In this document: positions 45,082-57,693 of the stretch, piece by piece
Position numbering within the stretch: position 1 is the first letter of the stretch
Layout: each line of letters starts with the position of its first letter
Source of the DNA: Rhodoferax sp. BAB1
Lineage (GTDB): Bacteria > Pseudomonadota > Gammaproteobacteria > Burkholderiales > Burkholderiaceae_C
Length of the DNA: 64,000 nt
Assembly: GCF_013334205.1 (NCBI RefSeq)
Contig: NZ_CP054424.1
Span: 3,244,001 to 3,308,000, forward strand
Reading direction: 5' to 3'
Notes under the pieces: generated by a model
The model's database searches: none
What the model was told of the DNA's origin: nothing
The model's input: the letters and a program-made list of their open reading frames with translations, nothing else
Made by a program: the position numbers and the translations under genes

Positions 45082-46161
45082 TTAGAAATCGGGGTAGAGG
45101 CGGCCGCGGTTGAAGATGCCGGCCGGGTCGAACTGCTTCTTGAGTTCGCGGGTGATGCGGTCCAGCGGCGCGGCCAGCGGTGTGAAGACACCGGCACTCT
45201 TGTCGGTGGCGCGGAACAGCGTGGCATGGCCGGCGGTGCTGTCCAGCACCTCGCTCATGTCGGGGCGCCGTGGCAGCGGCAATTTGAGCCAGCGCTGGGC
45301 GCCGCCCCATTCGATCAGCGTGGGGCCCAGGCCCAGTGGCGGCGCGGTGTCGGGCACGCTCAGGCGCATCAAGGATTCGCCCTCGGCCAGCTGGAAAAAC
45401 GGTGCGGTCTGCTCGCGCAGTGCATTCCACAAGAGCGTGGCCTGGCCGGCGTCCATGACGGTGCCGCCCATGCTCTTCTGGGCAGCCGCCACGGCGGCTT
45501 GCGCGCCGCGCAGGCGCACCATCAGGGCGCCTTCAAACCAGCAGGAGGCGTTGACGGGCAGGGGCAGCGCGCCCCAGCTGTTGAGTTGCGCCAGCGCGCG
45601 GGTTTCGTCCAGCTCGAAGACCAGGGTGCTTTCGGCCACGGCGCGCGGCAGCACCTTGAGCGAGACCTCGGTGATCAGGCCCAGGGTGCCCATGGCGCCG
45701 GCCATCAGGCGCGAGACGTCGTAACCCGCCACGTTTTTCATGACCTGTCCGCCGAAGGTCAGCAACTCCGCCTTGCCGTTGAGCAACTCCAGGCCCAGCA
45801 CGTAGTCGCGCACGGCACCCACGCTGGCACGGGCCGGGCCGTTGAGACCCGATGCGACCATGCCGCCGACGGTGGCCATGGCGCCGCTGGCGGCGAAGTG
45901 TGGGGGTTCGAAGGGCAGAATCTGGCCGCGCTCGGCCAGCACTTCCTCCACCTCGGCCAGCGGGGTGCCTGCGCGCACGGTGATGACGAGTTCACTGGGT
46001 TCGTAGCTGACTATGCCCTGCAGGGGGCGCGTGTCGAGCACGTCGCCCTGCAGGGTCTGGCCATAGAAGTCTTTGCTGCCACCGCCGCGGATGCGCAGCG
46101 GGGTGCGGTTGGCGGCGGCCTGGCGCACGATTTCGGTGATGTGTTGCAGGGCTGTATCCAT
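45082..46161 (-). CDS. glcE: Glycolate oxidase FAD-binding subunit
   Basis: 359 aa, PCMH-type FAD domain (PLQGIVSYEPSELVITVRAG; ASGAMATVGGMVASGLNGPA; GYDVSRLMAGAMGTLGLITE). It works with GlcD and GlcF to oxidise glycolate to glyoxylate. It is first in a two-gene unit here; 146 bp upstream is the amtB terminator, so glcD must be elsewhere. Confidence 0.94.
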   Translation of the reverse strand: MDTALQHITEIVRQAAANRTPLRIRGGGSKDFYGQTLQGDVLDTRPLQGIVSYEPSELVITVRAGTPLAEVEEVLAERGQILPFEPPHFAASGAMATVGGMVASGLNGPARASVGAVRDYVLGLELLNGKAELLTFGGQVMKNVAGYDVSRLMAGAMGTLGLITEVSLKVLPRAVAESTLVFELDETRALAQLNSWGALPLPVNASCWFEGALMVRLRGAQAAVAAAQKSMGGTVMDAGQATLLWNALREQTAPFFQLAEGESLMRLSVPDTAPPLGLGPTLIEWGGAQRWLKLPLPRRPDMSEVLDSTAGHATLFRATDKSAGVFTPLAAPLDRITRELKKQFDPAGIFNRGRLYPDF

Positions 46162-46195
46162 ACCGCCATGTTAACGGCTGGCGACCGTGCAGACG

Positions 46196-46232
46196 AAAAA
46201 AGGCCCGCTCGAGCTTGCGCTCTTGCGGGCCT
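46196..46232 (-). terminator. Rho-independent terminator of the TorF-glnK-amtB unit
   Basis: On the minus strand AGGCCCGC (46232-46225) pairs with GCGGGCCT (46208-46201), loop of 16 nt (itself able to pair AGAGC/GCTC), then a run of Ts into 46196. It lies about 75 bp beyond the amtB stop and isolates glcEF from read-through. Confidence 0.85.
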
Positions 46233-46307
46233 GAACCAGAGGAGACTCTCGTTGCCCTGGTGCGGCAGCCGGACCCTGATGAAGTTCAGCTGCCGTCCAT
46301 TGCTCGT

Positions 46308-47810
46308 TTACCGGTTGTAGGCGGTTTCGCCGTGGGCGGTAATGTCCAGACCCTGGCGCTCGTCTTCTTCGCTGACGCGCAGGCCGATGGTCAGGTCCAC
46401 GATCTTGTAGGCGATGAAGGAAACCACACCGGACCAGACGATGGTGATCAGCACAGCCTTGAGCTGGGTCCAGACCTGGGTGGCGATCGAGTAATCGGCC
46501 GCCGTGACCATGCCGACCGTGACCCAGTCACCGACCAGGCTCGGGCCGCCCAGGGCCGGGCTGTTGAACACGCCGGTCAGCAGGGCACCGACGATGCCGC
46601 CGATACCGTGCACGCCGAACACGTCGAGCGAGTCGTCGGCACCCAGCATCTTCTTCAGACCGCTGACGCCCCACAGGCAGGCGAAACCGGCGACCAGGCC
46701 GATGATCAGCGCGCCACCGATGCCGACGTTGCCGGCAGCCGGGGTGATGGCCACCAGGCCGGCAACGGCACCAGAGGCAGCACCCAGCATGGAGGACTTG
46801 CCCTTGAGCAGCGCCTCACCCACGCTCCAGGCCAGCACCGCAGCGGCCGTGGCCACGAAGGTATTGGCAAAGGCCAGGGCGGCGAAGCCGTTGGCTTCCA
46901 GGGCGGAGCCGGCGTTGAAGCCGAACCAGCCCACCCACAGCAGGGAGGCACCGACCATGGTCAGCGTCAGGCTGTGCGGGGCCATGGCTTCCTTGCCGTA
47001 GCCGATGCGCTTGCCCACCATGTAGGCACCCACCAGGCCAGCAACAGCGGCGTTGATGTGCACCACGGTACCGCCGGCGAAGTCCAGCGCACCCATCTGC
47101 CAGATGTAGCCGGCCTTGCCGTTCATGGCATCGACGACTTCCTTGGCGGCATAGGCGTCCGGACCCATCCAGAACCAGACCATGTGCGCGATCGGGGCGT
47201 AGCTGAAGGTGAACCACAGAACCATGAACATCAGCACGGCCGAGAACTTCATGCGCTCGGCGAAGGCACCGACGATCAGTGCGCAGGTGATGCCCGCGAA
47301 GGTCGCCTGGAAGGCGGCAAACACGATCTCGGGGATGTAGACACCCTTGCTGAAGGTCGCGCCGTTGGCGAATGTGCCCGCGGCGTTGTCCCAGATGCCC
47401 TTGAGGAACAAGCGGTCGAAGCCGCCGACAAAGGCGTTGCCTTCCGTGAACGCCAGGCTGTAGCCGTAGATGAACCACAGCACGACGATCAGCGAGAAGG
47501 TCACCATGACCTGCATCAGCACCGACAGCATGTTCTTGCTGCGGACCAGGCCGCCATAGAACAGGGCCAGGCCAGGCACCGTCATCATGATCACCAGCAG
47601 GGTGGCGACCATCATCCAGGCGGTATCGCCCTTGTTGGGCACGGGCACGGCAGCCGCCGGGGCGGCGTCTGCGGGGGCAGCGGCCGGAGCAGCAGCCGCT
47701 GCGGGAGCGGCGGCTTCGGCAACCGGGGCCGGAGCAGTCTGGGACCAGACGGCGGCCGAGCCGGCCAGCAGGCCCAGGCCCAGCACGAAGGAGACAAGTA
47801 GTTTTTTCAT
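46308..47810 (-). CDS. amtB: Ammonium transporter AmtB
   Basis: 500 aa. Signal sequence (MKKLLVSFVLGLGLLAGSAA), an Ala/Pro-rich 40-residue periplasmic linker, then 11 helices. The pore twin-histidines are His251 (TVVHINAAVAGL) and His401 (DVFGVHGIGGIVG). Inner-membrane ammonium channel gated by GlnK. It lies 27 bp behind glnK. The long low-complexity N-terminal linker is extra compared with E. coli AmtB. Confidence 0.96.
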   Translation of the reverse strand: MKKLLVSFVLGLGLLAGSAAVWSQTAPAPVAEAAAPAAAAAPAAAPADAAPAAAVPVPNKGDTAWMMVATLLVIMMTVPGLALFYGGLVRSKNMLSVLMQVMVTFSLIVVLWFIYGYSLAFTEGNAFVGGFDRLFLKGIWDNAAGTFANGATFSKGVYIPEIVFAAFQATFAGITCALIVGAFAERMKFSAVLMFMVLWFTFSYAPIAHMVWFWMGPDAYAAKEVVDAMNGKAGYIWQMGALDFAGGTVVHINAAVAGLVGAYMVGKRIGYGKEAMAPHSLTLTMVGASLLWVGWFGFNAGSALEANGFAALAFANTFVATAAAVLAWSVGEALLKGKSSMLGAASGAVAGLVAITPAAGNVGIGGALIIGLVAGFACLWGVSGLKKMLGADDSLDVFGVHGIGGIVGALLTGVFNSPALGGPSLVGDWVTVGMVTAADYSIATQVWTQLKAVLITIVWSGVVSFIAYKIVDLTIGLRVSEEDERQGLDITAHGETAYNR

Positions 47811-47837
47811 GTCAGTGTTCTCTCTGTTGTGGGCGGC

Positions 47838-48939
<1,102 letters not shown>

Positions 48940-48978
48940 GTCGTACTCCATCAGAGGGTTAAAGGGACGAACCGAATA

Positions 48979-48994
48979 AGCAGGGACCGTGCCA
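48979..48994 (-). promoter_or_regulatory. Sigma-54 promoter of TorF-glnK-amtB
   Basis: On the minus strand the sequence is TGGCAC-GGTCC-CTGCT, with GG at -24 and GC at -12 exactly 10 nt apart. It places the start site about 25-30 nt before the TorF ATG. NtrC-type sites lie upstream (see 49077-49091). Confidence 0.8.
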
Positions 48995-49028
48995 ACTCCT
49001 ACCTTAGAAATTCCACATGAATATGTAC

Positions 49029-49049
49029 ACGTATCTGCACAAGATACGT
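49029..49049. promoter_or_regulatory. Perfect 8-bp palindrome in the TorF-comM intergenic region
   Basis: ACGTATCT-GCACA-AGATACGT. A second inverted repeat, CTGTA-CAAACA-TACAG, lies at 49058-49073. Together they look like protein-binding sites between the sigma-54 promoter and comM. The regulator is unknown. Confidence 0.5.
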
Positions 49050-49076
49050 TAAGATAACTGTACAAACATACAGAAT

Positions 49077-49091
49077 GCACCAATAGTGTGC
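49077..49091. promoter_or_regulatory. NtrC-like enhancer site
   Basis: GCAC-CAATAGT-GTGC keeps the core GCAC-N7-GTGC of NtrC sites. It lies about 85-110 bp upstream of the sigma-54 -24 element, a normal enhancer distance. Confidence 0.55.
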
Positions 49092-49143
49092 GCCTTCTGG
49101 ATGACAAGTGCAAGACTTGCACCGATTTGTGGAGGAATTTGCC

Positions 49144-50664
49144 ATGAGCCTGTCACTGGTGCATAGCCGGGCCCTGCTGGGCCTGGACGCCGCCGCGGTC
49201 ACCGTGGAAGTCCACCTCGCCAACGGACTGCCCAGCTTCACGCTGGTCGGCCTGGCGGAAACCGAAGTCAAGGAAGCCCGCGAGCGCGTGCGCTCGGCCA
49301 TCCTGAACGCCGGGCTGGAGTTCCCGCACAACAAACGCATCACGGTCAATCTGGCACCCGCTGACTTACCCAAGGACTCCGGGCGCTTCGATCTGCCCAT
49401 TGCCCTGGGCATCCTGGCGGCCAGTGGCCAGATCGACCCAGCCGCCCTGGCCGGTCATGAGTTCGCCGGGGAGCTGTCCCTTTCGGGTGAGTTGCGCCCG
49501 GTCCGTGGCGCCCTGGCCATGGCATTGGCCCTGCGCGCCGTACCCACAAAGCTGGTGCTGCCCCCGGGCAGTGCCGAGGAGGCCGCCCTGGTGCCAGGCA
49601 TCACCATCTACAAGGCGACCCACCTGCTGGACCTGGTGCAACAGTTCCTGCCCGGCCGGGGCCCGGCCCACCCCGATGCACCCATCTGGTCCCCGTTGGC
49701 CCCGCAGCCGCTCCATATCCGGTGGGATGGCCCCGATCTGGCCGATGTGAAGGGCCAAGCCGCCCCCAAGCGGGCCCTCGAAATCGCAGCTGCCGGCGGC
49801 CACAGCATTTTGTTCAGCGGCCCGCCGGGTGCCGGCAAGTCCATGCTGGCCGAGCGTCTGGCCGGCCTGCTGCCCCCCATGTCGACCGACGAGGCGCTGG
49901 AAAGCGCCGCCATCGCCAGCCTGGCCGGGCGCTTCGAGATCGCCCACTGGGGCCAACGCCCCACTTGCAGCCCGCACCACTCGGCCAGCGCGGTGGCGCT
50001 GGTGGGCGGTGGTTCACCACCACGCCCCGGCGAGGTCTCGCTGGCCCACCACGGCGTGCTTTATCTGGATGAACTGCCGGAATTTCCGCGGGCCGCGCTG
50101 GAAGCCTTGCGTGAGCCGCTGGAATCCGGCCGCATCACCATTGCGCGCGCCGCGCGGCGCGCCGAGTTCCCGGCGCGTTTCCAGCTGGTGGCCGCCATGA
50201 ACCCCTGCCCCTGCGGCCACCTGGGCTCGGCCCAGCGCGCCTGCCGCTGCACGCCCGACCAGGTGGCGCGTTACCAGGGGCGGCTCTCCGGCCCCCTGCT
50301 GGACCGCATCGACCTGCATGTGCAAGTGGGCGCCCTGCCCAGCACCGAACTGTTGCAGGCAAGCGCCGGCGAAAACACGGCCAGCGTGCGTGCGCGCTGC
50401 ACGGCGGCGCACGCACGCGCCCTGGCACGCCAGGGCAAACCCAACCATGCGCTCACCAGCCAGGAGATCGACACACACACCCGCCCCGAAGAAGACGCCC
50501 TGCGTTTTCTGGACACGGCCGCGGTGCGGCTGGGCTGGTCGGCACGCGGCCTGCACCGCACGCTGAAGGTAGCGCGCACCATTGCCGATCTGGCCGATGC
50601 ACCACGCATCACACTGGAGCATGTCGCCGAAGCGCTGCAGTACCGGCAAGCGGCGCGGGCCTGA
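49144..50664 (+). CDS. comM: YifB/ComM family Mg-chelatase-like AAA+ ATPase
   Basis: 506 aa. N-terminal Lon-protease-like domain (LVHSRALLGLDAAAVTVEVH), AAA+ core with Walker A FSGPPGAGKSMLAERL, Walker B GVLYLDELPEFPRAALEALR, Zn-like CPCGHLGSAQRACRC, and the C-terminal Mg_chelatase_C domain. ComM is a hexameric helicase promoting branch migration in natural transformation. GGAGGAA precedes ATG 49144. Confidence 0.92.
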   Translation: MSLSLVHSRALLGLDAAAVTVEVHLANGLPSFTLVGLAETEVKEARERVRSAILNAGLEFPHNKRITVNLAPADLPKDSGRFDLPIALGILAASGQIDPAALAGHEFAGELSLSGELRPVRGALAMALALRAVPTKLVLPPGSAEEAALVPGITIYKATHLLDLVQQFLPGRGPAHPDAPIWSPLAPQPLHIRWDGPDLADVKGQAAPKRALEIAAAGGHSILFSGPPGAGKSMLAERLAGLLPPMSTDEALESAAIASLAGRFEIAHWGQRPTCSPHHSASAVALVGGGSPPRPGEVSLAHHGVLYLDELPEFPRAALEALREPLESGRITIARAARRAEFPARFQLVAAMNPCPCGHLGSAQRACRCTPDQVARYQGRLSGPLLDRIDLHVQVGALPSTELLQASAGENTASVRARCTAAHARALARQGKPNHALTSQEIDTHTRPEEDALRFLDTAAVRLGWSARGLHRTLKVARTIADLADAPRITLEHVAEALQYRQAARA

Positions 50665-50676
50665 AGCCCGCAGGGC

Positions 50677-51897
50677 TCACTCCAGCTGCATCAGGTCGGC
50701 ACGCCGGCGCAGTGCGCTGGCGAAGTACAGGCCCACCGCCACCAGCACACTGCAACCCAGCGCGATGACGGCCGTCGAGCCGATGCGCCCCACCAGCGCG
50801 GCCGCCAGCAGCACACCGATGGACTGGCCCATGAACAGGGCCGAGGCGAACAGGGACACCGCCGTGCCGCGCGCGGACGGCGCCATCTGCGTCGCATTGG
50901 CCTGCATGGTGTTGTGGAACATGAAAAAGCCGAAGCCGGCCAGCAGGCTGGCGGGCACGCTGGGCCACCACACGGGCGTGAAGGCAATCACCAGCGAGGC
51001 CAGGCCCAGCAGCGTGACACCCGCGCGCGCCAGCCCGTGCTCTCCCAGGCGCTGGATCATGAAACGCGCCACGGCCATGTAGGCCATGCCGCCCAGGCCA
51101 AACAAGGCGACGATGGCGCCCGACGCAGAGAGCGAAAGGCCCAGTTCATGGTGCAGGTGCGAGGCCCAGATGGCCAGCACGCCAAAACCGGAGGCGCCTT
51201 CGAACAGGGCCACGATGAGCACGATGCGCGACCAGCGCCCGGTGACGATCTGCAGCGCCTGCTGCACGAAACCGGGGCGCACCTCGGGCACGGGATTGTG
51301 CGTCACCGCTGCCTCGCTGCGCTGGCGCCGCTCGTCACGCCACAGCAGCAAACCCACCACGCCGAACAGCAGCGTCATGAAAACAAAGGCCCAGCGCCAG
51401 CCCAGGGTGTCGGTGAACACCCCGCCCAGCAGCTGGCCACCGGTGATGCCCAGCGTGGTGCCCAGGCCCACGCGCGCCAGCGTCTCCTGGCGCAACTCGT
51501 AGGCCACCGCATCACCGATCCAGGCCAGCGAAAGCGGAATGATGGCCGCCGCGCCCAATGCCACCAGCATGCGCGCCAGCACCAGCATGTCCAGGCTGGC
51601 CGCAAACACTGCGAGCACACTGGCCACGCTGCAGCCCAGCGTGGCCCAGGTGACGATGCGGAACTTGCCCAGGCGATCGCCCAGGGGGCCGTAGAACAAC
51701 TGGCACAGGCCGTAGACCACGGCAAAAACCGAGATCACGCTCGCCACCTCGCCCAGGCTGGCGGAGAACTCGCGCGCGAGTTCGGGCAGCATGGCGTCAC
51801 ACAAACGCTGTACCGCCATGCTGGCAAAGGTGGCAAAAGACAACAACAGGACGGAACGGCGCGTGGAGGCGGAAATCGTGACGGTGCCGGAGCTCAT
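50677..51897 (-). CDS. MFS transporter
   Basis: 406 aa, 12 helices. YGPLGDRLGKFRIVTWATLG matches the MFS loop 2-3 motif. GIGRG-type regions are absent, so it fits a drug/metabolite exporter clade only loosely. Substrate unknown. Convergent with comM (12 bp) and divergent from a second MFS gene. Confidence 0.85.
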   Translation of the reverse strand: MSSGTVTISASTRRSVLLLSFATFASMAVQRLCDAMLPELAREFSASLGEVASVISVFAVVYGLCQLFYGPLGDRLGKFRIVTWATLGCSVASVLAVFAASLDMLVLARMLVALGAAAIIPLSLAWIGDAVAYELRQETLARVGLGTTLGITGGQLLGGVFTDTLGWRWAFVFMTLLFGVVGLLLWRDERRQRSEAAVTHNPVPEVRPGFVQQALQIVTGRWSRIVLIVALFEGASGFGVLAIWASHLHHELGLSLSASGAIVALFGLGGMAYMAVARFMIQRLGEHGLARAGVTLLGLASLVIAFTPVWWPSVPASLLAGFGFFMFHNTMQANATQMAPSARGTAVSLFASALFMGQSIGVLLAAALVGRIGSTAVIALGCSVLVAVGLYFASALRRRADLMQLE

Positions 51898-51977
51898 GCG
51901 GGAAGGTGGTGTGGGAATCGGTGGGCAGGGCAGACGCGCCCGGGCTTGCGGAAGGAATCACAAGAAGCGTACTGAAT

Positions 51978-51983
51978 CATAAT
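51978..51983 (+). promoter_or_regulatory. Probable -10 of a leaderless MFS transcript
   Basis: CATAAT, 7 nt, then ATG 51991. No ribosome site is present. The 93-bp divergent gap holds nothing else distinctive. Confidence 0.5.
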
Positions 51984-51990
51984 CGTCGCC

Positions 51991-53199
51991 ATGCTCAAGC
52001 GCTCAGCCCAGTCTCCCTCACTGATAGGCTGGCTTTCGCTGACGCAACTCATCAGCTGGGGCAGCGTGTTTTATCTCTTTGCCCTGCTGCTGGAGCCGGT
52101 CGAGCGCGAACTGGGCCTGAGCCGGGCGGACGCTTCCCTGGCCTTCAGCCTGGCCCTGCTCGCCGAAGGCCTGCTGGCCTGGCCCGTGGGCCGACTGATC
52201 GACCGCGGGCACGAACGCCTGGTGATGACCCTGGGCTCCCTGGTGGTGGCGCTGGGCCTGGCCCTGCATACACAGGTCGACAGCCTGGCCGGCTATTACG
52301 GTGTCTGGATCCTGCTGGGCGTGGGCCTGGCCGGCACGCTCTATCCGCCGGCCTTTGCGGTGGTCATCCGTCGTTACCCGAACGACTTCCGCCGCGCCAT
52401 CATCGTCATCACTTTTCTGGGCGGACTGGCCAGCACGGTCTTCATGCCGCTGATCGCCTGGCTCATGAGCCTGCTGGGCTGGCGGCTGGCCCTGTGGCCG
52501 CTGGCCGCGCTGCACCTGCTGGTGTGCGCGCCCATCCATGCCACGGTGCTGCGCAAGGCGCCGCCGCCCCTGAAGACGAGCGCACATGCCCCTCGCGCAC
52601 CCTTGCACCGCCATCTGCTGAGCGCGCCCTACCTGCTGGTGGGTCTTTTCATCGTGCTGCTGATGGGCGTGACCGCGGCCCTGCCGGCGCACATGGTCAG
52701 CCTGCTGCGCAGCTACGGCCTGTCCGAGACCTGGGTCATCGCCGTGCCGGCGGCCGTAGGCCTGCTGCAGGTGGGCGGCCGGGCCCTGCTGTTCTTCTTC
52801 GAACACCACCTGAACCTGCATCAGGTGAACCGGCTGATCCCCTGCCTGATCCCGACAGGCCTGCTCATCCTGCTGCTGGCGCCCTGGGCTGGCACACTGC
52901 AAATCACACTGGTGGTGCTCTTCGTCGCGGTCTACGGCATGGGCAATGGCATGCTCACCATCGTCAAGGGCACGGCGGTGGCCGAGTACGTGAACCGTGA
53001 ACAGGCCGCCAGTCTCAACGGCGCGCTGGGCCTGCCCATGGCCCTGGGCCGCGCCGCCGCGCCCTGGCTGCTGGGTTTGATGTGGACCCCCGAGGCCGCC
53101 TACAGCAGCGGCCTGTGGCTGATGCTGGGCCTGAGCGTGCTCGGTGTGCTGGCCCTGGTGCTGGCCCAGCGGCTGGCGGCCCCCCATCCATCGCCTTAG
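51991..53199 (+). CDS. MFS transporter
   Basis: 402 aa, 12 helices (IGWLSLTQLISWGSVFYLFA; YGVWILLGVGLAGTLYPPAF; FVAVYGMGNGMLTIVKGTAV). This pattern fits the UhpC/oxalate-formate-type or YbfB-like clades. Substrate unknown. The last 4 nt overlap the 3' end of the convergent glycine-zipper gene. Confidence 0.85.
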   Translation: MLKRSAQSPSLIGWLSLTQLISWGSVFYLFALLLEPVERELGLSRADASLAFSLALLAEGLLAWPVGRLIDRGHERLVMTLGSLVVALGLALHTQVDSLAGYYGVWILLGVGLAGTLYPPAFAVVIRRYPNDFRRAIIVITFLGGLASTVFMPLIAWLMSLLGWRLALWPLAALHLLVCAPIHATVLRKAPPPLKTSAHAPRAPLHRHLLSAPYLLVGLFIVLLMGVTAALPAHMVSLLRSYGLSETWVIAVPAAVGLLQVGGRALLFFFEHHLNLHQVNRLIPCLIPTGLLILLLAPWAGTLQITLVVLFVAVYGMGNGMLTIVKGTAVAEYVNREQAASLNGALGLPMALGRAAAPWLLGLMWTPEAAYSSGLWLMLGLSVLGVLALVLAQRLAAPHPSP

Positions 53200-53852
53200 C
53201 GGGAGAGCGGCTCCAGCTTGCTGCCGTCGTAGCGCACGCGCTCGCCCACGGCGATGGGCGTATCCAGCTCCAGGCTGCGACGACTGCCGTCGTCCATGCG
53301 CAACTCGACCTGCCAGGCCTGTACCTTCTTCCTGTTTTTCTCGATCTGGTTGCCGGCAATGCCGCCACCGATGGCACCGATCACCCGTGCCGCGTCGCGG
53401 CCCGAACCCTGGCCAATCTGGTTACCGACGATGGCGCCCAACACGCCACCGGCCACCGCGCCAACACCGCTGGTGGGAACTTCGCGTTCGAAGGGTGTGA
53501 CGGCCGTCACGGTGGCACAGTCGATGCAGACCGGTGCTGCCGCAGGCGTCGGCATGGCGACCGGCGTGGGACTGGCTTCGGAAGGCGCCTGGGCTTTTTT
53601 CACGGGAACCGGACGAGGCCTGGGCTTGGTCACGGGTGCCGGCTCGACCACGACCGGCTTCTCCGCGACGGGAGCTGGCGCAACGATCTCCGGCAAGGCG
53701 CTCACGACTTCCACCTCGGCGGCCGTTTTCGGCTGCAGGGTGGAATAGAGGGCGCCGCCCAGGCCCACCACCGCCAGCCCCAGCACGCCCACGGCGACCC
53801 ACAACCCCTTGGTTCCGGCGACCACGGCGCCGGTGCTTGTCACGTCACTCAT
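53196..53852 (-). CDS. Glycine-zipper 2TM-domain membrane protein
   Basis: 218 aa. One N-terminal membrane helix (LWVAVGVLGLAVVGLGGALY), a Pro/Val/Lys-rich periplasmic linker (residues about 60-120), then a glycine zipper (GAVAGGVLGAIVGNQIGQGS and IGAIGGGIAGNQIEK) and a C-terminal beta stretch (WQVELRMDDGSRRSLELDTP). Similar proteins sit in the periplasm and are often envelope-stress linked. ATG 53852 (MSDVTSTGAV) was chosen over 53915 because it places the helix normally. Confidence 0.85.
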   Translation of the reverse strand: MSDVTSTGAVVAGTKGLWVAVGVLGLAVVGLGGALYSTLQPKTAAEVEVVSALPEIVAPAPVAEKPVVVEPAPVTKPRPRPVPVKKAQAPSEASPTPVAMPTPAAAPVCIDCATVTAVTPFEREVPTSGVGAVAGGVLGAIVGNQIGQGSGRDAARVIGAIGGGIAGNQIEKNRKKVQAWQVELRMDDGSRRSLELDTPIAVGERVRYDGSKLEPLSR

Positions 53853-54003
53853 CTGTTTCCTCCTGCTTGGCATGGCCTTGAAGAACGGTGGCAACGCCAC
53901 CGCCTTCCTCTTCAACGCGGCACGCAGGGGATGGTAGACAAGGTGCTGCGAATCCCGGGCGTCGCAGGTGTAAAACTGCGTAAAGAAGCGAAACGCAAGG
54001 GGC

Positions 54004-56727
<2,724 letters not shown>

Positions 56728-56730
56728 GGG

Positions 56731-56813
56731 CTCACCTGGAAAACATGAAACAGGTGAGCGTCGTTGAGTCATCCAAGCCTGACGACACGGCGGCCGCTGC
56801 AACGCTCCTTGGA
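56731..56813 (-). promoter_or_regulatory. S-adenosylhomocysteine (SAH) riboswitch controlling metH
   Basis: Minus strand: CCAAGGAGCGTTGCAGCG (from about 56812) and CAGGCTTGG form P1 and the conserved core, as in the Burkholderiales ahcY/metH SAH class. A downstream CAACGACGCTC pairs with GAGCGTTG as the pseudoknot. The expression platform is readable: CTCACCTG (56758-56751) pairs perfectly with CAGGTGAG (56738-56731), which contains the AGG ribosome site before ATG 56727. Pseudoknot formation uses the same CTC, so SAH binding should free the site and switch translation on. Confidence 0.9.
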
Positions 56814-56947
56814 AGAGCCGTGATTCTACGCGCTGTATGCGTCAGGCGCGGTGGGGGTGCTGAATGAGGCCTGGGCACGCAAGGCCGGCCTCACTGAGGC
56901 ACTGCACCGCGCGTAAGCCCCCGGCGATGGGGGCGGGCCACCAAGCT

Positions 56948-57553
56948 TCAGTAGTAGAACATCAGACCGAGCGCGACATGGCTGCCATCACGCTTTCTCG
57001 TGTCCCAGCTTGCATCCTTGGCCTTGAAACTCTCGTTCACGTAGCGCAGGTACATCCCGATCACAGGCTGTCGGTCAGACTTGGATGGTGCGCCGAAGAG
57101 ATACTGTGCCTCCCCCACCGCGCCCGTGGAACTTTCATACGCCTTGTGCAAACCTTCGTACGTGCCGCCGCCCTGCATCTTGGCGCTTTGCGATTTACGC
57201 GCACCGAGTCCCAGCCGGAATTGCTCGGTCACTGAATAAAAGCCCAGCAATTCCAGAGGTACACGGGAGAACACGAAGTTGGCGTCCGCGCCATCTATGC
57301 TGTCTCGGTGGTAACCCATGCTGCCCTGGATTGCAAACCGGTCCGACAAGCGAACATCCCCGCCCAAGGCCAACGTTCCACCTCGCCCGGCCCTCAGATT
57401 CCAGGGCTCGCCGGAAGGGAGCCAAGTTCCGCTGAGTACCGGATCCCCGCCAACGGCATAACCAACACTGCCAAAGAAACGCAGTGTGGGTGCATCGGCC
57501 TGCGCGACCACGGCGGCGCAAGCGAGCGCGAGCCCGATCAGACTCTTCTTCAT
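56948..57553 (-). CDS. Probable outer-membrane beta-barrel protein
   Basis: 201 aa. Signal peptide MKKSLIGLALACAAVVAQAD (cleavage near AQA-DA). Strand-like alternation (RFFGSVGYAVGGD; LALGGDVRLSDRFAIQGSMG; VALGLMFYY) and a terminal Tyr fit a small barrel of OmpX/OmpW-like size, but I do not recognise the family. The 140-bp gap upstream carries an AT-rich promoter-like stretch (ATCATTAAAAATC near 57573). Downstream, GCCCCCGGCGATGGGGGC (about 56918-56935) is a hairpin without a T-tract. Confidence 0.7.
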   Translation of the reverse strand: MKKSLIGLALACAAVVAQADAPTLRFFGSVGYAVGGDPVLSGTWLPSGEPWNLRAGRGGTLALGGDVRLSDRFAIQGSMGYHRDSIDGADANFVFSRVPLELLGFYSVTEQFRLGLGARKSQSAKMQGGGTYEGLHKAYESSTGAVGEAQYLFGAPSKSDRQPVIGMYLRYVNESFKAKDASWDTRKRDGSHVALGLMFYY

Positions 57554-57693
57554 GGATTTCCTCCCTGGATATCATTAAAAATCTCGCAGTGATTTTTCCA
57601 TGCCTGTCGCAGCGGTCCAAGCCATACACGCATCAGGGCCCGCAATTTGTTGTTAAGCCACCACCCGGATGCACCGCATCCATCAGCACGGGC

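Noticed and set aside
43672-46320. 882-codon open frame on the plus strand over glcF-glcE
   Set aside because: It is composed of the antisense of two clear genes; no start signal and no recognisable domain.
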